DNA from: Pseudomonadota bacterium
Lineage (GTDB): Bacteria; Pseudomonadota; Alphaproteobacteria; Rhizobiales; Devosiaceae
Length of the DNA stretch: 33,015 nucleotides
Direction: 5' to 3'
Assembly: GCA_023431205.1 (NCBI GenBank)
Contig: JAEYXQ010000135.1
Coordinates: 1 to 33,015 of the forward strand
The notes under the pieces were generated by a model, which was given only the letters and a program-made list of their open reading frames with translations, made no database searches and was not told where the DNA came from. The translations under genes were made by a program, and so were the position numbers. Numbering within the stretch: the stretch's first letter is position 1; every line of letters starts with the position of its first letter. Positions 16,768-25,065 of the stretch are shown here, piece by piece.

Positions 16768-17388
16768 ATGACTGACACCTTGATCCCCGTCTTCGACCTC
16801 GGCGGCGTCTTCGTCGACTGGAACCCGATGTACCTCTTCCGCAAGCTCTTCGAGAGCGAGGAAGATGCATTGTGGTTTCACGAGAACATCTGCACGGCAG
16901 ACTGGAATCTCGAATTCGACGCGGGCGAAATCTACGCCGAAGGCGTCGCCAAGCTGGTGACGCGCTTTCCCCGATACTGGCGCGAGATCAAGGCCTTTGA
17001 CGAACGGTGGACCGAAACGTTTGGACCGTTCATCCAGGGTACAATCGACATTCATAATGAGCTGGTGGAGCAGGAAATCCCCACCTTCGCCATCACCAAC
17101 TTCTCTTGGGAGAAGTGGATGACGCGGCTGGGGGAATGGCCGTTTCTCGAGAAGTTCGACGGGGTGATCGTCTCCGGGCTTGAGGGGCTGGTGAAGCCGG
17201 ACCCGCGCATCTACCGCGTGTTCTGCGAGCGGTACGGCCTGGCCCCGGATACCTGCGTCTTCATCGATGACAGCGAGCCGAATGTGGTAGCCGCGCGCAA
17301 GTTCGGCATGCACGCCATCTGGTTCAAGGACCCGGAGCAGCTGCGGGCAGAACTGATCGCCCTGGGTCTGCCACTCGCCACGAAGTAG
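16768..17388 (+). CDS. HAD-superfamily hydrolase (subfamily IA, YihX-like)
   Basis: A 206-residue cytosolic HAD hydrolase. Motif I is FDLGGVFVDWNP with the nucleophilic Asp at about residue 10; the +2 position is Gly as in the YihX group (alpha-glucose-1-phosphatase type). Motif II is the Thr/Asn in ITNFS near residue 112, motif III the Lys in GLVKPDPRIY near 147-153, and motif IV VFIDDSEPNVVAAR near 167-180. The helical cap lies at about 20-95. The substrate cannot be told; sugar phosphates or haloacids are the usual range. The frame is open through the previous gene, but the ATG at 16768 begins the family fold. It ends only 3 bp from the convergent gloA-like gene. Confidence 0.85.
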   Translation: MTDTLIPVFDLGGVFVDWNPMYLFRKLFESEEDALWFHENICTADWNLEFDAGEIYAEGVAKLVTRFPRYWREIKAFDERWTETFGPFIQGTIDIHNELVEQEIPTFAITNFSWEKWMTRLGEWPFLEKFDGVIVSGLEGLVKPDPRIYRVFCERYGLAPDTCVFIDDSEPNVVAARKFGMHAIWFKDPEQLRAELIALGLPLATK

Positions 17389-17391
17389 CGG

Positions 17392-17787
17392 CTAGCCGAA
17401 CCGCCCGCCGTTCTGGATGACCTCGATCTTGTACCCGTCGGGGTCGGTGGCGAAGAAGAAGCGAGCAACGGGCGTTTCGCCATTCTTGAAGTCGACAAGC
17501 TTGCCGACGGTAAAGCCCTCCGCGGTGAAGCGGGCATGCTCGGCATCGACATCCTCGACCACGACCGCCAGGTGGCCGTAGCCATCGCCCAGGTCGTAGG
17601 GCTCGGTGCGCCCCTTGTTGATGGTGAGTTCCAGTTCGAGCCCGCTGCTTTCAGCTGCCATGTAGACGAGCGTGAAATCGGCGAAGTCCAGCCGATCAAC
17701 CACGGAAAGCCCGAACGCCTTCTCGTAGAACGCAACCGAACGAGCTTCATCGATGACGCGGATCATCGAGTGAACGAGCCTGGCCAT
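17392..17787 (-). CDS. gloA: Glyoxalase I-like (lactoylglutathione lyase) VOC protein
   Basis: A 131-residue vicinal-oxygen-chelate enzyme, close in length to GloA (about 135), which isomerises the methylglyoxal-glutathione hemithioacetal. The four metal ligands are in place: His in LVHSMIRV (residue 6), Glu in LELELTIN (about 53-55), His in DGYGHLAV (about 72) and Glu in DGYKIEVIQ (about 121). The stretch LTINKG...YDLGDGYGH matches glyoxalase I rather than generic VOC proteins. The ATG at 17785-17787 starts 11 bp after the upp stop, so it is the distal gene of the nucleoside operon. Triose phosphate from DeoC could raise methylglyoxal, which would explain its place (inference). Confidence 0.85.
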   Translation of the reverse strand: MARLVHSMIRVIDEARSVAFYEKAFGLSVVDRLDFADFTLVYMAAESSGLELELTINKGRTEPYDLGDGYGHLAVVVEDVDAEHARFTAEGFTVGKLVDFKNGETPVARFFFATDPDGYKIEVIQNGGRFG

Positions 17788-17798
17788 TACTGCAGCTC

Positions 17799-18440
17799 CT
17801 ACTTGGTGCCGTACATGCGGTCGCCGGCATCGCCGAGGCCGGGGATGATATAGCCCTTCTCGTTGAGATGGCTGTCGATCGCCGCAGTGTACACCGGTAC
17901 ATCCGGGTGGGACTTGGTGAAGCGCTCGATGCCTTCGGGAGCCGCCAGCAGGCAAAGGAAGCGGATGTCGTTTGCACCACGCTCCTTGAGCTTCTCGATC
18001 GCGGCCGTGGCGGAATTTGCAGTTGCCAGCATCGGGTCGACGACGATGATCAGCCGGTCCTCGAGGCTGGACGGCGCCTTGAAGTAGTACTCGACCGGCT
18101 CAAGCGTCTCATGATCGCGGTACATGCCGATATGAGCGACACGCGCAGCCGGCACGAGATCAAGCATGCCATCGAGCAGTCCGTTGCCGGCGCGCAGGAT
18201 CGAAGCGAAGACCAGCTTCTTGCCCTTAATGGCGGGGGACTCCATGGCCGCCATCGGCGTCTCGATGGGGATCATCTCGAGTTCGAGGTCCCGCGTCACC
18301 TCGTAGCACATCAGGTGTGCGATCTCGCGCAGCAGTCGCCGGAAACCGGCGATGGAGGTCTCCTTATTGCGCATGATCGTCAGCTTGTGCTGGATCAGCG
18401 GGTGGTCGATGACCGTCACATTGCCCACGACCTTGCTCAT
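17799..18440 (-). CDS. upp: Uracil phosphoribosyltransferase
   Basis: A 213-residue enzyme making UMP from uracil and PRPP in pyrimidine salvage. It starts with the standard VTVIDHPLIQHKLTIMRNKETS. The FASILRAGNGLLDGML region, the PRPP-binding loop VVDPMLATANSATAAIEKLKERGA and the uracil-binding GYIIPGLGDAGDRMYGTK at the C-terminus are intact. The length is close to the E. coli enzyme (208). It lies 18 bp after deoB in the operon and takes the uracil released when DeoA splits deoxyuridine made by Cdd. Confidence 0.97.
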   Translation of the reverse strand: MSKVVGNVTVIDHPLIQHKLTIMRNKETSIAGFRRLLREIAHLMCYEVTRDLELEMIPIETPMAAMESPAIKGKKLVFASILRAGNGLLDGMLDLVPAARVAHIGMYRDHETLEPVEYYFKAPSSLEDRLIIVVDPMLATANSATAAIEKLKERGANDIRFLCLLAAPEGIERFTKSHPDVPVYTAAIDSHLNEKGYIIPGLGDAGDRMYGTK

Positions 18441-18458
18441 CCGCTCACTCCGCTCAAC

Positions 18459-19676
18459 TCAAAGGAAAGACCTGCCGTGGCGCCCGGGTGCGAGCCCCAG
18501 CCAGGCAGCTATGCTCTCGCCAATATCGGCGAAGGTAGAGCGGATGCCAATCTCTCCCGGCGGCAGGGCTGGGGAAAAGACCAGGATCGGCACCTGCTCG
18601 CGTGTGTGATCCGTTCCCGGCCACGTCGGATCGTTGCCGTGGTCTGCCGTAAGGACCAGGAGATCATCGTGGCGAAGCTTGCTGATCAGTTCGGGCAAGC
18701 GGGAATCGAACAGTTCGAGCGCTGCAGCGTAGCCGGGCACATCGCGGCGATGGCCATACTCGCTGTCGAAATCAACGAAGTTGGTCATGATGAACGCCCG
18801 GTCGGCCGCCATCTCGACAGCCTCGAGCGTCCTGTCGAAGAGCTGCGGAATGCCTGTACCCTTGAGCTTGTGGGTCACGCCCGAGCCGGCATAGATGTCG
18901 GAAATCTTGCCGATGGCAAAGACCTGGTTGCCGGCGGCGGCGTTGCGGTCGAGCAGAGTCGGCTCCGGCGGGGCGATGGCGAAGTCGCGGCGGTTGCCGG
19001 TGCGCTTGAACGACGTTGACGTTTCCCCGACAAACGGTCGCGCAATAATCCGGCCGATGTTCAACGGGGCGGTAAGTTCAAAGGCGATCTGGCAGATCTC
19101 GTAGAGCCGGTCGAGACCGAAATGCGTTTCGTGCGCAGCAATCTGGAACACGGAGTCGATCGAGGTGTAGCATATCGGCATTCCGGTCCGGATGTGCTCC
19201 TCCCCGAGCTCCGCAATAATGGTGGTGCCAGAGGCGTGCTTGTCACCGAGGATGCCGGGCAGGTTGGCCCGGCGGATGAACTCGGCGGTCAGTTCCGGGG
19301 GAAATGTGGGGATAGTCTGCGGGAAGTAGCCCCACTCGAAGGGGACCGGGACGCCGGCAATCTCCCAGTGGCCGGATGGGGTGTCCTTGCCTTTCGAGAC
19401 CTCCCTCCCGACGCCGAAGCGCCCTCCCTTTGGCGTCGCTGAAAGGCCGGGCGGAAGCGTGCCGGTCGAAAGCTGGACTGCGGCACCGAGGCCCAGAGCA
19501 TCCATGTTGGGGACGTAAAGGGGTCTGGACCGTACGCCGTCGCGGTCCGCCTTGCCGGCTGCCGCCCATTCGACGATGTGGCCGACAGTGTTGGCTCCCT
19601 CGTCGCCATAGACGGCGGCGTCAGGGGCGCCACCAATGCCGACGCTGTCGAGGAGGCAAACAATGGCGCGAGGCAT
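18459..19676 (-). CDS. deoB: Phosphopentomutase
   Basis: A 405-residue alkaline-phosphatase-superfamily mutase interconverting (deoxy)ribose-1-phosphate and -5-phosphate. The first metal ligand lies in CLLDSVGIGGAPDA (Asp 10). The phosphorylated residue is expected in the GANTVGHI region, and the C-terminal ligand cluster TADHGNDPTWPGTDHTRE is complete. The fragment PSGHWEIAGVP is also characteristic. Length agrees with E. coli DeoB (407). It starts 3 bp after the deoA stop codon and feeds deoxyribose-5-phosphate to DeoC. Confidence 0.97.
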   Translation of the reverse strand: MPRAIVCLLDSVGIGGAPDAAVYGDEGANTVGHIVEWAAAGKADRDGVRSRPLYVPNMDALGLGAAVQLSTGTLPPGLSATPKGGRFGVGREVSKGKDTPSGHWEIAGVPVPFEWGYFPQTIPTFPPELTAEFIRRANLPGILGDKHASGTTIIAELGEEHIRTGMPICYTSIDSVFQIAAHETHFGLDRLYEICQIAFELTAPLNIGRIIARPFVGETSTSFKRTGNRRDFAIAPPEPTLLDRNAAAGNQVFAIGKISDIYAGSGVTHKLKGTGIPQLFDRTLEAVEMAADRAFIMTNFVDFDSEYGHRRDVPGYAAALELFDSRLPELISKLRHDDLLVLTADHGNDPTWPGTDHTREQVPILVFSPALPPGEIGIRSTFADIGESIAAWLGLAPGRHGRSFL

Positions 19677-19679
19677 GGG

Positions 19680-21002
19680 CTACTCCTTAGGGGCGAGACG
19701 GCCGGCGATCAACTCGTGCTGCGGAGCGGTGCCGCCCAGCCGGTAGGCGGCAAGGAGGCGGCGCTCAGCGTCAGCGGCGCTCGCCTCATCCGCTGCGTGG
19801 AGTCGAGCAATAGGCGTGTTCCGCCCGACGATGGTGCCGAGACCCACGAGCCGATCGAAACCCACGCGGTGATCGATGCTGTCGGTCGGCGTGGCGCGGC
19901 CACCACCCAGCGCCACGACAGCCATGCCAACGCCGCGGGTGTCGATGCTGCTGACCACGCCCTCCCCCTCCGCGAAAACGTCGCGGACGATCGGCGCGGG
20001 AGCGAGATGACGATCCATGTTGTCAACGAAATCCGCGGGCCCACCGAGCGCGGCGACCATGCGGGCGAAGTGCTCCGTGGCACGGCCCGAAGCAAGAGCC
20101 TCATCCACCAGAGTGCGGGCAGCTTCGGTCGACGAGGCACGGCCGGTCATCAGCGCCAGCTCGGCGCACAACGCCAGGGTAACCTCCTTGAGGCGGGGAT
20201 CCTGGTGCTTGCCGGTGAGAAAATCGACGGCGTTGCGCACCTCGAGCCCATTGCCAGCGGCGCTGGCGAGTGGCTCGTTCATGTCGGTGATCAACGCGCT
20301 GGTCCTGAGGCCAGCACCATTGCCGACGCTGACAAGGCTCTGGGCGAGGTCCCTGGACTGCTCCAGCGTGGGCATGAAGGCGCCGGTGCCGGTCTTGACG
20401 TCGAGGATCAGGGCACCAAGTCCGGCCGCGAGCTTCTTTGACAAGATAGACGCCGTGATGAGGGCGATGGATTCGACCGTGCCGGTGACGTCGCGGATGG
20501 CATAGAGGGTCTTGTCCGCCGGGGCGAGATCGGCGGTCTGGCCGATGATGGCGCAGCCGACATCCTTCACCACGCGGCGGAACAGGTCGTTGCCGGGCTG
20601 GGTCTGATAGCCGGGGATAGAATCGAACTTGTCGAGCGTACCGCCGGTGTGACCAAGCCCGCGCCCTGAAATCATCGGCACATAAATGCCGATAGCTGCC
20701 AGGATCGGCGCCAGCATCAATGAGACATTGTCACCCACCCCACCGGTCGAGTGCTTGTCCGCAACGGGGCCGTCGAGATCGGACCAGTCGAGCACCGTTC
20801 CACTGTCGCGCATGGCCAGCGTGAGGGCGACGCGCTCATCCATGTCCATGTCGCGGAAGTAGACCGCCATGGCGAAGGCAGCCGCCTGAGCGGGCGAAAC
20901 CGTCCCCTCGGCAAAACCAGCAATGAAGCGGGCGATGTCGCTCGGCTGGAGCGTCTCGCCGTTGCGCTTCTTGAGGATGACTTCTTGCGGAAGGAAGGTC
21001 AT
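19680..21002 (-). CDS. deoA: Thymidine phosphorylase
   Basis: A 440-residue pyrimidine-nucleoside phosphorylase that splits thymidine or deoxyuridine into base and deoxyribose-1-phosphate. Motifs: helical N-domain FIAGFAEGTVSPAQAAAFAMAVYFRDM, phosphate site DKHSTGGVGDNVSLMLAP, and the signature MISGRGLGHTGGTLDKFDSIPGY. Length matches E. coli DeoA (440). The start ATG (21000-21002) overlaps the ALDH stop by one base as TGATG, a sign of translational coupling; a GTG one codon upstream is less likely. Confidence 0.97.
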   Translation of the reverse strand: MTFLPQEVILKKRNGETLQPSDIARFIAGFAEGTVSPAQAAAFAMAVYFRDMDMDERVALTLAMRDSGTVLDWSDLDGPVADKHSTGGVGDNVSLMLAPILAAIGIYVPMISGRGLGHTGGTLDKFDSIPGYQTQPGNDLFRRVVKDVGCAIIGQTADLAPADKTLYAIRDVTGTVESIALITASILSKKLAAGLGALILDVKTGTGAFMPTLEQSRDLAQSLVSVGNGAGLRTSALITDMNEPLASAAGNGLEVRNAVDFLTGKHQDPRLKEVTLALCAELALMTGRASSTEAARTLVDEALASGRATEHFARMVAALGGPADFVDNMDRHLAPAPIVRDVFAEGEGVVSSIDTRGVGMAVVALGGGRATPTDSIDHRVGFDRLVGLGTIVGRNTPIARLHAADEASAADAERRLLAAYRLGGTAPQHELIAGRLAPKE

Positions 21003-23377
21003 CACGCGCCGTAGGGGATCCAGACGTTCTTCACCTGGGTAGCCTTCTGGAGGAAGTAGTCCCCGGCAAAACGAGGATCAGCGAGGTCGTAGAAGAGACC
21101 GCGACTGGTCCAGGTTTGCTTCAGATTCCCGACCGAGGCCTTCTCGACCATGGCAGACTCTTCCGCAGGCCCGGCGAACCAGAGCCCGTCGACAGCGTCG
21201 TGCTCGGCCAGCGTCTTTGCGAGGACGGGGCTGGCCCCAGTGACGATGTTGACGACACCGGAGGGCACGTCTGAAGTCTCGAGCACCTGGTAGAAATCGG
21301 TCATTGACAGCGGTGCGTGCTCCGAAGGCACCAGCACCACCGTGTTGCCCATGGCGATCGCTGGCGCCAGCAAGGCAATCGAACCCAGCAGTGGACGCGA
21401 GGGCGGCGCAACGATGCCGAGGACACCGAGCGGCTCGACCATGGCCGCCGCAACGGCGCGCGTGGGCGGGTTGTGGACCGCACCATCATACTTGTCGGCC
21501 CAACCGGCGAAGGCGAACAGCCGCTCCACCGCGAGGTCGACCTCTGCCCCGCCATCGTCACCCGTCTGCGCCTTGATGCGCGCGGCAAATTCGCTCCGCC
21601 GGTAGTCGAGGTTCTCCGCCATGAAATAGAGGATCTGGGCACGGGAGTGCGCCGCGGTCGTCGCCCAGCCGAGCGCTGCCCGGGCGGCTTCCACCGCGTT
21701 ACGAAGGTCCTTGCGGTTGCCCTCGCCGACTTCACCGACCGACGCGCCCTCAGGGCCGAGCACCGAGCGGTTGTATCCGCTGTCAGGCCGGGCCTGCTTG
21801 CCGCCGATATACATCTTCGCCGTCTGGTCCAGCGGGGCTTCATCAAGCGGGTTGGGCTTGGCAGCCGGGGATGCGGCGGCCGGCTCGGGAGCAACGAAGG
21901 GCTTCAGCGCCTTTTCCCATCTGGGTTTGAGATAGGCTGACATGCCCTCGCGGCCACCTTCGCGGCCGAAGCCGGATTCCTTGTAGCCGCCGAAACCCAC
22001 CGCCGCGTCAAAATTGTTGGTGCCGTTGATCCAGACCACTCCGGCCTTGAGCTTGGGGGCGATGTCGAGTGCGAGATTGATGTTCTCGCTCCACACGGTG
22101 GCGGCAAGGCCGTAGCGGGTGTTGTTGGCGAGCTGCACCGCTTCTTCGGGGGTGCGGAAGCTCATCGCTACCAGCACCGGGCCGAATATCTCTTCTTCCA
22201 CCAAGGTGTTGGCGGGCGAGACATTGGTCACCAGGGCGGGCTTGAGGAAGCAGCCGATGTCCGGGACTGGCCCCTCGGTCTCGTAGATCACTGCCCCTTC
22301 GGCCACACCGCGCTTCATCAGGTCGCGGATGCGCTCCACCTGCACCGGGGCGACCATCGCGCCGACATCCACGGACTTGTCGAGGGGGTCGCCGACGCGA
22401 AGGGTCGCCATGCGCCGCTTGAGGCGGGTGATGAACTGCTCCTCGATGGATTCCTGCACCAGAAGCCGCGAACCGGCGCAGCAGACCTGGCCCTGGTTGA
22501 ACCAGATGGCGTCGACAAGGCCCTCGATGGCGCTGTCGATGTCAGCGTCTTCGAAAACGATGTAGGGGGATTTGCCGCCGAGTTCGAGTGACAGGCCCTT
22601 GCCGGTGCCGGCGGTGGCGGCGCGGATGATCTTGCCGACTTCGGTCGAGCCGGTGAAAGCAATCTTGTCGACGCCAGAATGGTTTACGATGGCAGCGCCG
22701 GTGTCCCCCTGGCCGGTGACGATGTTGACGACGCCCTTGGGCAGGCCGATCCGGTCGCAGATTTCGGCGAAGAGGAGCGCTGTCAGTGAGGTGAATTCGG
22801 CAGGTTTGAGCAGCACTACGTTACCGGCAGCGAGCGCAGGTGCGATTTTCCAGGCCAACATCAACAGCGGAAAGTTCCACGGGATGATCTGGCCGCAGAC
22901 GCCGTAGGGGACGTGGTCGGGAAACGCGCCCTCGAGGTGGGTAGCCCAGCCGGCGTGATGGTAGAAGTGGCGGGCGACCAGCGGGATGTCGATGTCGCGC
23001 GACTCGCGGATCGGCTTGCCGTTGTCGAGCGACTCCAGGACCGCGAACAGACGGGCGTGCTTCTGCACCGCGCGGGCGATGGCATAGAGGTACTTGCCGC
23101 GCTGGTAGCCTGAAAGCGCGCTCCAGCCCGGCAGGGCGGCGCGGGCGGCGGCGACCGCCAGATCGACATCCTCGGCGGTGCCGTCGGTGATCTGGGCGAG
23201 GCTCGCGCCGGTGGCCGGATTGTCGGAGGAGAAGGTGGTGCCGGGGGCGGTCCAGGCGCCGTCGATATAGTGGCCGAAGCGACGATCATGGGAATCGAGC
23301 CAGGCATAGGCCTGGTCTGGGGCTTCGGGAGCGGGACCGTAGTCGAGCGTATCAAAAATCTGGGCGATCTTGTTCAT
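21002..23377 (-). CDS. Two-domain aldehyde dehydrogenase, ALDH16-like
   Basis: A 791-residue protein with two tandem ALDH folds in one frame. Domain 1 (about 1-500) is a complete NAD(P)-dependent ALDH: oxyanion Asn in PWNFP (168), general base Glu in LELGGKS (265), catalytic Cys in GQVCCAG (299), and EEIFGPV. A Pro/Ala linker (about 502-522) leads to domain 2 (about 525-791), which keeps the ALDH cofactor-fold pattern (GVLGIVAPPSRPLLGSIALLAPAIAMGN) but has no catalytic Cys or Glu motif. This layout is that of ALDH16; bacterial members are known to keep the active Cys, while human ALDH16A1 has lost it. In this operon it is well placed to oxidise acetaldehyde from DeoC to acetate (inference). 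The ATG at 23375-23377 has GAGG six bases upstream, 8 bp after the deoC stop. Confidence 0.9.
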   Translation of the reverse strand: MNKIAQIFDTLDYGPAPEAPDQAYAWLDSHDRRFGHYIDGAWTAPGTTFSSDNPATGASLAQITDGTAEDVDLAVAAARAALPGWSALSGYQRGKYLYAIARAVQKHARLFAVLESLDNGKPIRESRDIDIPLVARHFYHHAGWATHLEGAFPDHVPYGVCGQIIPWNFPLLMLAWKIAPALAAGNVVLLKPAEFTSLTALLFAEICDRIGLPKGVVNIVTGQGDTGAAIVNHSGVDKIAFTGSTEVGKIIRAATAGTGKGLSLELGGKSPYIVFEDADIDSAIEGLVDAIWFNQGQVCCAGSRLLVQESIEEQFITRLKRRMATLRVGDPLDKSVDVGAMVAPVQVERIRDLMKRGVAEGAVIYETEGPVPDIGCFLKPALVTNVSPANTLVEEEIFGPVLVAMSFRTPEEAVQLANNTRYGLAATVWSENINLALDIAPKLKAGVVWINGTNNFDAAVGFGGYKESGFGREGGREGMSAYLKPRWEKALKPFVAPEPAAASPAAKPNPLDEAPLDQTAKMYIGGKQARPDSGYNRSVLGPEGASVGEVGEGNRKDLRNAVEAARAALGWATTAAHSRAQILYFMAENLDYRRSEFAARIKAQTGDDGGAEVDLAVERLFAFAGWADKYDGAVHNPPTRAVAAAMVEPLGVLGIVAPPSRPLLGSIALLAPAIAMGNTVVLVPSEHAPLSMTDFYQVLETSDVPSGVVNIVTGASPVLAKTLAEHDAVDGLWFAGPAEESAMVEKASVGNLKQTWTSRGLFYDLADPRFAGDYFLQKATQVKNVWIPYGA

Positions 23378-23385
23378 GGCGGTCC

Positions 23386-24375
23386 TCACACCATCGGCTG
23401 GCGGTAGTCGGCGGCGTAGTGGCCGGTCAGGCCGTGTTCGAGCTGGCGTTCGATGTCGGTCAGCAGCGAGGAGGCGCCGAACCGGAACAGGTGCGGCTGC
23501 AGCCAGTGGGTCCCGAGCTCTTCCTTCATCAGCGCCATGTATTTGAGCGCGTCACCCGCCGTGGAAATGCCACCGGCGGGCTTGTAGCCGATCTCGATGC
23601 CGGTCTCCTCGGCGAACCAGCGGATCATGCGGATCATGGTCAGGGAGGTGACCAGATTGGCGTTGACCTTCTCCTTGCCGGTGGAGGTCTTGATGAAATC
23701 GGCGCCCGCCATCATGCAGACCAGCGAGGCCTTGGCGATGTTGGTCTGGGTGGCCAGTTCCCCGGTGCCGAGGATGGTCTTGATATGGGCGTCGCCGCAG
23801 GCCTTTCGGAAGGCGCGGACCTGGTCGTAGAGCGCCTGCCAGTCGCCGCGCAGCACCATGCCGCGCTCGATGACGATGTCGATTTCCTCGGCGCCATCGC
23901 GGACCGAGGCCTCGATTTCGGCGATCTTGGTTTCGACGGGCGCGAGGCCGTGGGGAAAGGCGGTGGAGACGGCGGCGACGGGAATGCCTGTGCCTCCAAG
24001 GGCTTGCACCGCCGTACGGACGAAGGTGTGGTAGACGCAGACGGCGCCGGGGAGGATGCGGAGGTTCTGGACGCCCAGTTTCCGGACGATGTCGTGGCGG
24101 AGCGGGTGGCGGGCCTTGGCGCAGAGGCGTTCCACGCGGCCGGGGGTGTCGTCGGCGTTGAGCGTGGTCAGGTCGATCAGCGTTATGGCCTTGAGAAGCC
24201 AGGCTAACTGGTAGTCCTTCTTGACCGTGCGGCGGGCGCCGATGGTGCCGGCGCGACGTTCCAGGGCCGAGCGATTCATGCGCACGCGGCCGACCCAGTC
24301 GAGGTCGAGCGGGAAGCCCGGATTGCGTTTATGAACGCTTTCTGAACGGTTGCTGTCGACGACCTTGAGACTCAT
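23386..24375 (-). CDS. deoC: Deoxyribose-phosphate aldolase, long animal-like type
   Basis: A 329-residue class I aldolase splitting 2-deoxyribose-5-phosphate into glyceraldehyde-3-phosphate and acetaldehyde. The Schiff-base Lys lies in GADFIKTSTGKE (Lys 229) and the second active-site Lys in IGYKPAGGI (Lys 265). It is about 70 residues longer than E. coli DeoC (259) because of an N-terminal extension. The segments ARRTVKK, AWLLKAITLIDLTTL, KACGDAHIKTILGTGEL and the C-terminal LLTDIERQ...TGHYAA closely follow, from memory, human DERA (318 aa) rather than E. coli DeoC. The ATG at 24373-24375 is preceded by GGAGGAATTC, an excellent ribosome site; an upstream TTG is rejected. Confidence 0.95.
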   Translation of the reverse strand: MSLKVVDSNRSESVHKRNPGFPLDLDWVGRVRMNRSALERRAGTIGARRTVKKDYQLAWLLKAITLIDLTTLNADDTPGRVERLCAKARHPLRHDIVRKLGVQNLRILPGAVCVYHTFVRTAVQALGGTGIPVAAVSTAFPHGLAPVETKIAEIEASVRDGAEEIDIVIERGMVLRGDWQALYDQVRAFRKACGDAHIKTILGTGELATQTNIAKASLVCMMAGADFIKTSTGKEKVNANLVTSLTMIRMIRWFAEETGIEIGYKPAGGISTAGDALKYMALMKEELGTHWLQPHLFRFGASSLLTDIERQLEHGLTGHYAADYRQPMV

Positions 24376-24472
24376 GAATTCCTCCAACAGGTCGGATGCG
24401 CTGATGCTGCAGCAAGTCTAGGGCTAGCTGAACGGCGTGTCGAGAAAGGGGCGGTAGCGAGCGGGTGGAGAG

Positions 24473-24507
24473 ACCCCTCACCCTAGCCCTCTCCCCGGAC
24501 GGGCGAG
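24473..24507. repeat. REP-like element (CCCCTCACCCTAGCCCTCTCCCC type)
   Basis: CCCCTCACCCTAGCCC followed by an imperfect hairpin, CTCCCCG / CGGGCGAG with a 2-base loop. This motif is one of the commonest intergenic repeats in proteobacterial genomes (recalled, not searched). It lies between cdd (stop 32 bp away) and deoC. Confidence 0.65.
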
Positions 24508-24538
24508 TGGACGATGAACCGGGCGCTCCGGCCCAGAA

Positions 24539-24949
24539 CTAGCGGCCGAGGAATTCAGGGCCGAACGAGTGCGGCAGCAACTGGCCGAGGGTCTGGACCA
24601 GCGGTTCGCCATCCACCCCGTGCGAGACCACTTCCACGTCAAGGTCGGCGAACTCGCGAATACGCTGGCGGCAGCCGCCGCAGGGCGTGACCGGCACGGT
24701 GCCCGGTCCGGTGACATAGATGCGGCGGATACGCTTGCCGCCGCCGGCCAGCATGGCAGCGATGGCACTCGGCTCGGCGCAGTTGCCCACCGGATAGGCG
24801 GCGTTCTCAACATTGCAGCCGGCATAGATGTTGCCGTCGTCGGCGAGAATGGCGGCGCCGACCTGGAACTTCGAATAGGGCGCATAAGCCCGGGCGCGGA
24901 CGGCCTCGGCGGCATTGAAGAGAGCTTGGTCGGTTTCGTTGAGCAGCAT
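24539..24949 (-). CDS. cdd: Cytidine deaminase
   Basis: A 136-residue homotetrameric-type zinc enzyme converting (deoxy)cytidine to (deoxy)uridine. The zinc motifs are complete: GNCAEPSAI (ligand Cys and proton-shuttle Glu, about residues 55-63) and PCGGCRQ (two Cys ligands, about 88-94). The substrate-recognition strand YAPYSKFQVGAAIL and AGCNVENAAYPVG are typical. The length is that of the short bacterial/animal class. REP-like repeats on both sides separate it from the permease and deoC genes, though all read in the same direction, so it likely remains in the operon. Confidence 0.97.
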   Translation of the reverse strand: MLLNETDQALFNAAEAVRARAYAPYSKFQVGAAILADDGNIYAGCNVENAAYPVGNCAEPSAIAAMLAGGGKRIRRIYVTGPGTVPVTPCGGCRQRIREFADLDVEVVSHGVDGEPLVQTLGQLLPHSFGPEFLGR

Positions 24950-24962
24950 TGCTGAACCTCAG

Positions 24963-25049
24963 TAGACCTCATCCTGAGCCTGTCGAAGGGCGAGGTCGTA
25001 AGCGCGGTGGCCGCGACCTCGTGGTTCGACAAGCTCACCATGAGGTCTA
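24963..25049. repeat. REP-like palindrome, 36-base inverted arms
   Basis: Arms 24963-24998 and 25014-25049 are inverted copies matching at about 30 of 36 positions, around a 15-base spacer. Each arm has the form TAGACCTCAT..TGAG..TGTCGAA...CGAGGTCG. This sequence family is a familiar intergenic repeat in alphaproteobacteria (from memory). It separates cdd from the upstream permease gene and would form a long hairpin in the mRNA. Confidence 0.8.
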
Positions 25050-25065
25050 TGGGGGTTCACGAGTC

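Noticed and set aside
21002..23377. Possibility that the long ALDH is two genes fused by a sequencing error
   Set aside because: One uninterrupted frame, a natural Pro/Ala linker and the known two-domain ALDH16 family explain it.
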